In this document: in pieces, positions 60,961-64,000 of the stretch
Position numbering within the stretch: the first letter of the stretch is position 1
Layout: every line of letters begins with the position of its first letter
Assembly (NCBI GenBank): GCA_023362775.1
Contig: JALMGJ010000004.1
Coordinates: 79,846,798-79,910,797 of the forward strand
Length of the DNA stretch: 64,000 bases
Origin: Charina bottae
Lineage: Eukaryota; Chordata; Lepidosauria; Squamata; Charinaidae
Direction: 5' to 3'
Made by a program: the position numbers and the translations under genes
The notes under the pieces: model-generated
The model's database searches: none
What the model was told of the DNA's origin: nothing
Seen by the model: only the letters and a program-made list of their open reading frames with translations

Positions 60961-61847
60961 GTGTCACGCAGTAGATTATGGCACCCCCTAGGAGCTTAAC
61001 CAGTGAAAGTTGAAGATATGAAAGAATTCCAGAATGTGTTTACACAAGTGAAAGTGAGATAAGCAGACAGTTCCCAAGGGAAAGTAGAAGCAGAAAGCTG
61101 TTGAATCAGCAAATTCAACATGTAGGAAAATGCTAATCTCTTCAAATTTAGTACAAAAATAATAACAGGAAGACAATTTTTTACTCTCAATCCTCCTTAA
61201 TATTTGGAGGGAAAACAAGGTCCAAAACTTAAAAAGTTTTTAAAAAAAATGTAATTCCAAAAATAACAATAAGCACCAAGAGAACCAGCTTCTCCTTGCT
61301 GTAGAAAGCCTCTCTTAGGTATGCATACTTAAAAGAATTATAACTTGGGTGATTTAGAAATTGGGTGGCTGGTCTCAGTGTCCCTTTAAGGCTACAGCGC
61401 GGCTTGGAAAATGGTGATGTCCCTGCCTCCCAGCTAGCTCTTAGCAGTTGAACGCAAACAACTGCTAATTGTGATCTTCTGGCTGCAAGCAGCCATCTGG
61501 AGGACAGATGGGGTGATTACTTTTTTACGGAAAACACTCTTGGGCTTCAGAAAAACCTGCCTGAGCCGGAAAAAACTGCTGTGTTGTCAGCTCTGCCCGC
61601 TGAGCCCGCGGGCACAGCTGTTCAGTTCGCCATGTCCCCACCAGAAGTCGCCAGCACACATTTTGAAGAACTATGTTCATCATGTCATAGAAACAATGGA
61701 TGTAGATATTGAAAGCATTATAATGGCAACAAATCAGTGTAAAGGATTCTCAGGTTGCTTTAAATCTCTCTATCTCACAGCCAAAGCATGCATATTTTAA
61801 TATCAGTTTAATTTCATCTTTTATTGTCATTTTAATACATGAAAGTA

Positions 61848-62030
61848 AGTCTGGTGTAGTGGTGAAGGAGCTGGCCTAGAACCAGGAGACTGAGTTTTAG
61901 GCCTACCTTAGGCATGAAAACTGGCTGGGTGACTTTGGGCCAGTCCCTCTCTTACAGCCCATCCCACCTCACAGGGTTGTTATTGTGGCAGGAGTATTAG
62001 GTATGTTTGCCACCTTGGGATGGTTGGATA
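61848..62030 (+). mobile_element. tRNA-derived SINE, second family
   Basis: TCTGGTGTAGTGGTGAAGGA (A-box region), ACCAGGAGACTGAG, CTTAGGCATGAAAACTGGCT and CACCTCACAGGGTTGTTATT identify the same family as 4222 and 13832. The tail is short. Confidence 0.75.
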
Positions 62031-62034
62031 TATA

Positions 62035-62630
62035 TATGCACCAGTTAATTTTTATTTTATTACCTCCATCCCCCAAACAAAGTGCTGCAGAACCAAATTT
62101 CTGCAAGGCAAAGAACAAGGAAACAAGTACTTGGTATGTAAATCTGGTCCATACATCTCTATGGCACATAAGTGAGTTACACTACTCTTATTCTTAGAAA
62201 CTGTGATGGAATCATGCAAGTATTTTGGGAATATTGATTTACAATGAATCAAATTTGTGGTGCCATTGTAATAGCTACACATTTAAGTACACATGGCTAA
62301 ATCTCCCACATACTGTAAGGACAAGATCTCCCACATAACTGTACTTAGTGGAAGATGCTATTGATTCCCTATTAATTAATGGAACTATTTACTGTGGCAG
62401 TATAATATGCATGTGCACTTTAAATAATAAATGCAATAAACAAAATATATTGCAGAGGATTTTCATTTTGAAATGTTGCTTCAGGCTCACTTTAACTCTT
62501 ACAGGAGCAAGCAAAAGAACTATAAATGCTTTCATTGTAGTAGTGGCGTAAAATGTTCACGACATACCCAGTATGGCACATTATAAACATCCATAATGTC
62601 TCCTTTTTTGGATTTTGAAATATAATACCC
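62035..62630. other. AT-rich unassigned DNA
   Basis: No feature recognised. Confidence 0.5.
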
Positions 62631-62639
62631 CTAAAATAA

Positions 62640-62870
62640 AAACTCTCTTGACTTGAGCTTGACTCCTGATGTCTACATGACAGCATCCATGTAATTTTAT
62701 TAGCAATAATATGGAAAGAGTTTGCAATTGCCTGTTTTTGATTTTTAACTTCCCAATCTAGTCTGCAATCTTGGAATTTTCTGGTGGTACCCCTTCCAAG
62801 AACTAACCCAGTCTGACCCTGCTGAGATTTTTCTAGATCAGCCAAGTCTGGCTCTGTGCTATCTACTACC
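62640..62870 (-). mobile_element. 5S-rRNA-derived SINE
   Basis: GGTACCCCTTCCAAGAACTA, CCCAGTCTGACCCTGCTGAG, then TAGATCAGCCAAGTCTGG is a diverged reverse complement of the 5S rRNA promoter half (62775-62866). The body with GACAGCATCCATGTAATTTT lies 3' on the minus strand. Same type as 36000-36245. Confidence 0.7.
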
Positions 62871-62883
62871 TACTCTGACTTGG

Positions 62884-62990
62884 TTGTTGTTGTTTATTTG
62901 TTCAGTTCCTTCCGACTCTTTGTGACTTCATGAACCAGCCCACGCCAGAGCTTCCTGTCGACCGTCACCATCCCCATCCCCTTGTTCACA
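62884..62990 (-). mobile_element. BovB 3' terminus, distal copy in the compound insertion
   Basis: The last 100 or so bases of subfamily B (GGTTCATGAAGTCACAAAGA, GTCGGAAGGAACTGAACAAA on the minus strand) end next to the target duplication at 62871-62883. They are separated by about 110 unrelated bases from a second, longer BovB 3' end at 63105. Confidence 0.85.
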
Positions 62991-63098
62991 GTGCACATCA
63001 CTGGTCATTTTGTATGGCTTTGCCTGTTGCTCAGTTTGATGGGTCTTATATTGTGGAGCCAACTGTGTGTATATGTCTGTCTGTGTGTGTCAACCATT
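62991..63098 (-). other. Unique spacer between two BovB 3' ends (candidate transduced DNA)
   Basis: This stretch of about 108 bases shows no BovB similarity and includes a TCTG/TGTG-rich segment near 63065-63090. It lies inside one pair of target duplications together with both BovB parts. Confidence 0.6.
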
Positions 63099-63829
63099 TG
63101 TTGTTTATTCGTTCAGTCGCTTCCGACTCTTGGTGACTTCATGGACCAGCCCACGCCAGAGCTTCCTGTCGGCCATCACCATCCCCAGCTCCCCCATGGT
63201 TGAGTCCGTCACCTCCAGAATATCATCCATCCATCTTGCCCTTGGTCGGTCCCTCTTCTTTTTGCCTTCCACTTTCCCTAGCATCAGCATCTTCTCCAGG
63301 GTATCCTGTCTTCTCATTATGTGGCCAAAGTACTTCAGTTTTGCCTTTAATATCATTCCCTCAAGTGAGCAGTCTGGTTTTATTTCCTGGAGTATGGACT
63401 GGTTTGATCTTCTTGCAGTCCAAGGCACTCTCAGAATTTTCCTCCAACACCACAGTTCAAAAGCATCTATCTTCCTTCGCTCAGCCTTCCTTATGGTCCA
63501 GCTCTCGCAGCCATAGGTTACTACGGGGAATACCATTGCTTTGACTATGCGGACCTTTGTTGTCAGTGTGAGGTCTCTGCTCTTAACTATTTTATCAAGA
63601 TTTGTCATTGCTCTCCTCCCAAGAAGTAGACGTCTTCTGATTTCCTGGCTGCAGTCAGCGTCTTCAGTAATCTTTGCACCTTGAAATACAAAGTCTGTCA
63701 CTGCCTCCACTTTTTCTCCCTCTATTTGACAGTTATCAATCAAGCAACCCAGCTTTTGCACTTTCTTCTTTCACCTTCATCATAATGCTCCTCAGCTCCT
63801 CCTCTCTTTCAGCCATCAAAGTGGTATCA
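63099..63829 (-). mobile_element. BovB (RTE) LINE, 5'-truncated, subfamily B
   Basis: The element reads on the minus strand from just after the YADD box (TTLMAESEEE-like) to its 3' end. TACTCTGACATGG at 63830-63842 and TACTCTGACTTGG at 62871-62883 (12 of 13 identical) bracket this copy and the distal fragment together. Relative to 55603-58430 it lacks 38 bases (equivalent to 56244-56281). Confidence 0.93.
63105..63829 (-). pseudogene. BovB C-terminal ORF fragment, frameshifted
   Basis: The frame at 63761-63105 (218 aa) carries VFPVVTYGCESWTIRKAERR, WCWRKILRVPWTARRSNQS and ends TKSRKRLNE. It corresponds to the C-terminal third of the 55603 copy at high identity. Upstream, a 38-base deletion at 63742-63746 shifts it away from the preceding KVKEE...KAG segment. 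No catalytic residues remain. Confidence 0.9.
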
Positions 63830-63842
63830 TACTCTGACATGG

Positions 63843-64000
63843 TAATCCTAGCTAACTCACTATTAAAATAAGCAATATACAGCATCAAAGACAAAAGAAA
63901 GAAAAAAATCAAGAATCAAGGAAATTAGGAAAATTGCAATAGTTGGGGTTTGGATAGTTTAAGCCATATAATTTAGGCCTGGTGCATGGTTTTGGTATTA
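63843..64000. other. AT-rich unassigned DNA at window end
   Basis: No feature recognised. Confidence 0.5.

Larger units (their letters stand above)
59905..61649 (-). mobile_element. L1-type retrotransposon with both ends, no ORF2
   Basis: The 1.75-kb insertion is flanked by a perfect 16-bp duplication (59889-59904 and 61650-61665; it begins GCCAGCACAC). On the minus strand it starts GACTTCTGGTGGGGACATGG, has a GC-rich then AT-rich 5' UTR of about 690 bases, a 150-codon frame (60960-60508), a roughly 600-base 3' UTR with GTCGGAAGTCACACTTTG, then AATAAA (59927-59932) and an A-rich tail. L1 machinery is implied by the long duplication and poly-A tail. There is no endonuclease or reverse transcriptase. 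It may be an internally deleted or spliced L1, or a stable non-autonomous family. Confidence 0.75.

Overview
This window looks like gene-free nuclear DNA from a squamate reptile (lizard or snake). It is AT-rich, and I found no conserved cellular gene, rRNA, functional tRNA or CRISPR array. The squamate call rests on the repeat mix: BovB/RTE, L2, CR1 and L1 LINEs; tRNA-derived SINEs with an RTE-type 3' end; a 5S-rRNA-derived SINE; hAT-type non-autonomous DNA transposons; long compound microsatellites. The species cannot be read from the sequence. All longer open reading frames belong to retrotransposons; the rest are chance frames in repeats or in plain AT-rich DNA.

Layout. 0-10 kb: a tRNA-RTE SINE with perfect target-site duplications (TSDs), an old CR1 on the minus strand, a CpG-rich 220-bp stretch joined to an L2 tail, a GATA/GACA (Bkm-like) microsatellite, an L1-like element split by a solo retroviral LTR, and a hAT-type element. 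10-20 kb: a second SINE copy, an old RTE relic, a second hAT-type element, then long unique AT-rich DNA. 20-22 kb: a decayed L2 on the minus strand. 22-30 kb: mostly unassigned DNA, with a BovB 3' fragment, small DNA-transposon remnants, an unclassified reverse-transcriptase relic and a MITE. 30-44 kb: a solo LTR, a 5'-truncated BovB with TSDs and an AAC tail, more SINEs, an L2 relic and a BovB 3' fragment. 44-46 kb: a 5'-truncated L2 with an intact 616-codon reverse-transcriptase frame. 46-55 kb: tails, microsatellites, the third hAT-type element and a SINE. 55-58.5 kb: an almost complete BovB whose long frame is interrupted by one TGA. 59.9-61.7 kb: an L1-type insertion with both ends and 16-bp TSDs but no ORF2. 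62.6-63.9 kb: a 5S-derived SINE, and a BovB insertion that seems to carry a 3' transduction.

The parts interact as a retrotransposition ecosystem. BovB/RTE supplies the machinery, and the tRNA-RTE SINEs share its 3' terminal sequence. L2 copies sit beside L2-type tails on other elements. Later insertions land inside older ones: a BovB in the AAAT-type tail of an L2-like element, and an LTR inside an L1-like element. The most interesting loci are the putative BovB 3' transduction (62871-63842), the ORF2-less L1 with complete ends (59889-61665), the near-intact BovB (55603-58437), the intact L2 frame (44030-45880), three hAT-type elements with perfect 8-bp TSDs, and the CpG-rich chimera near 5.1 kb.
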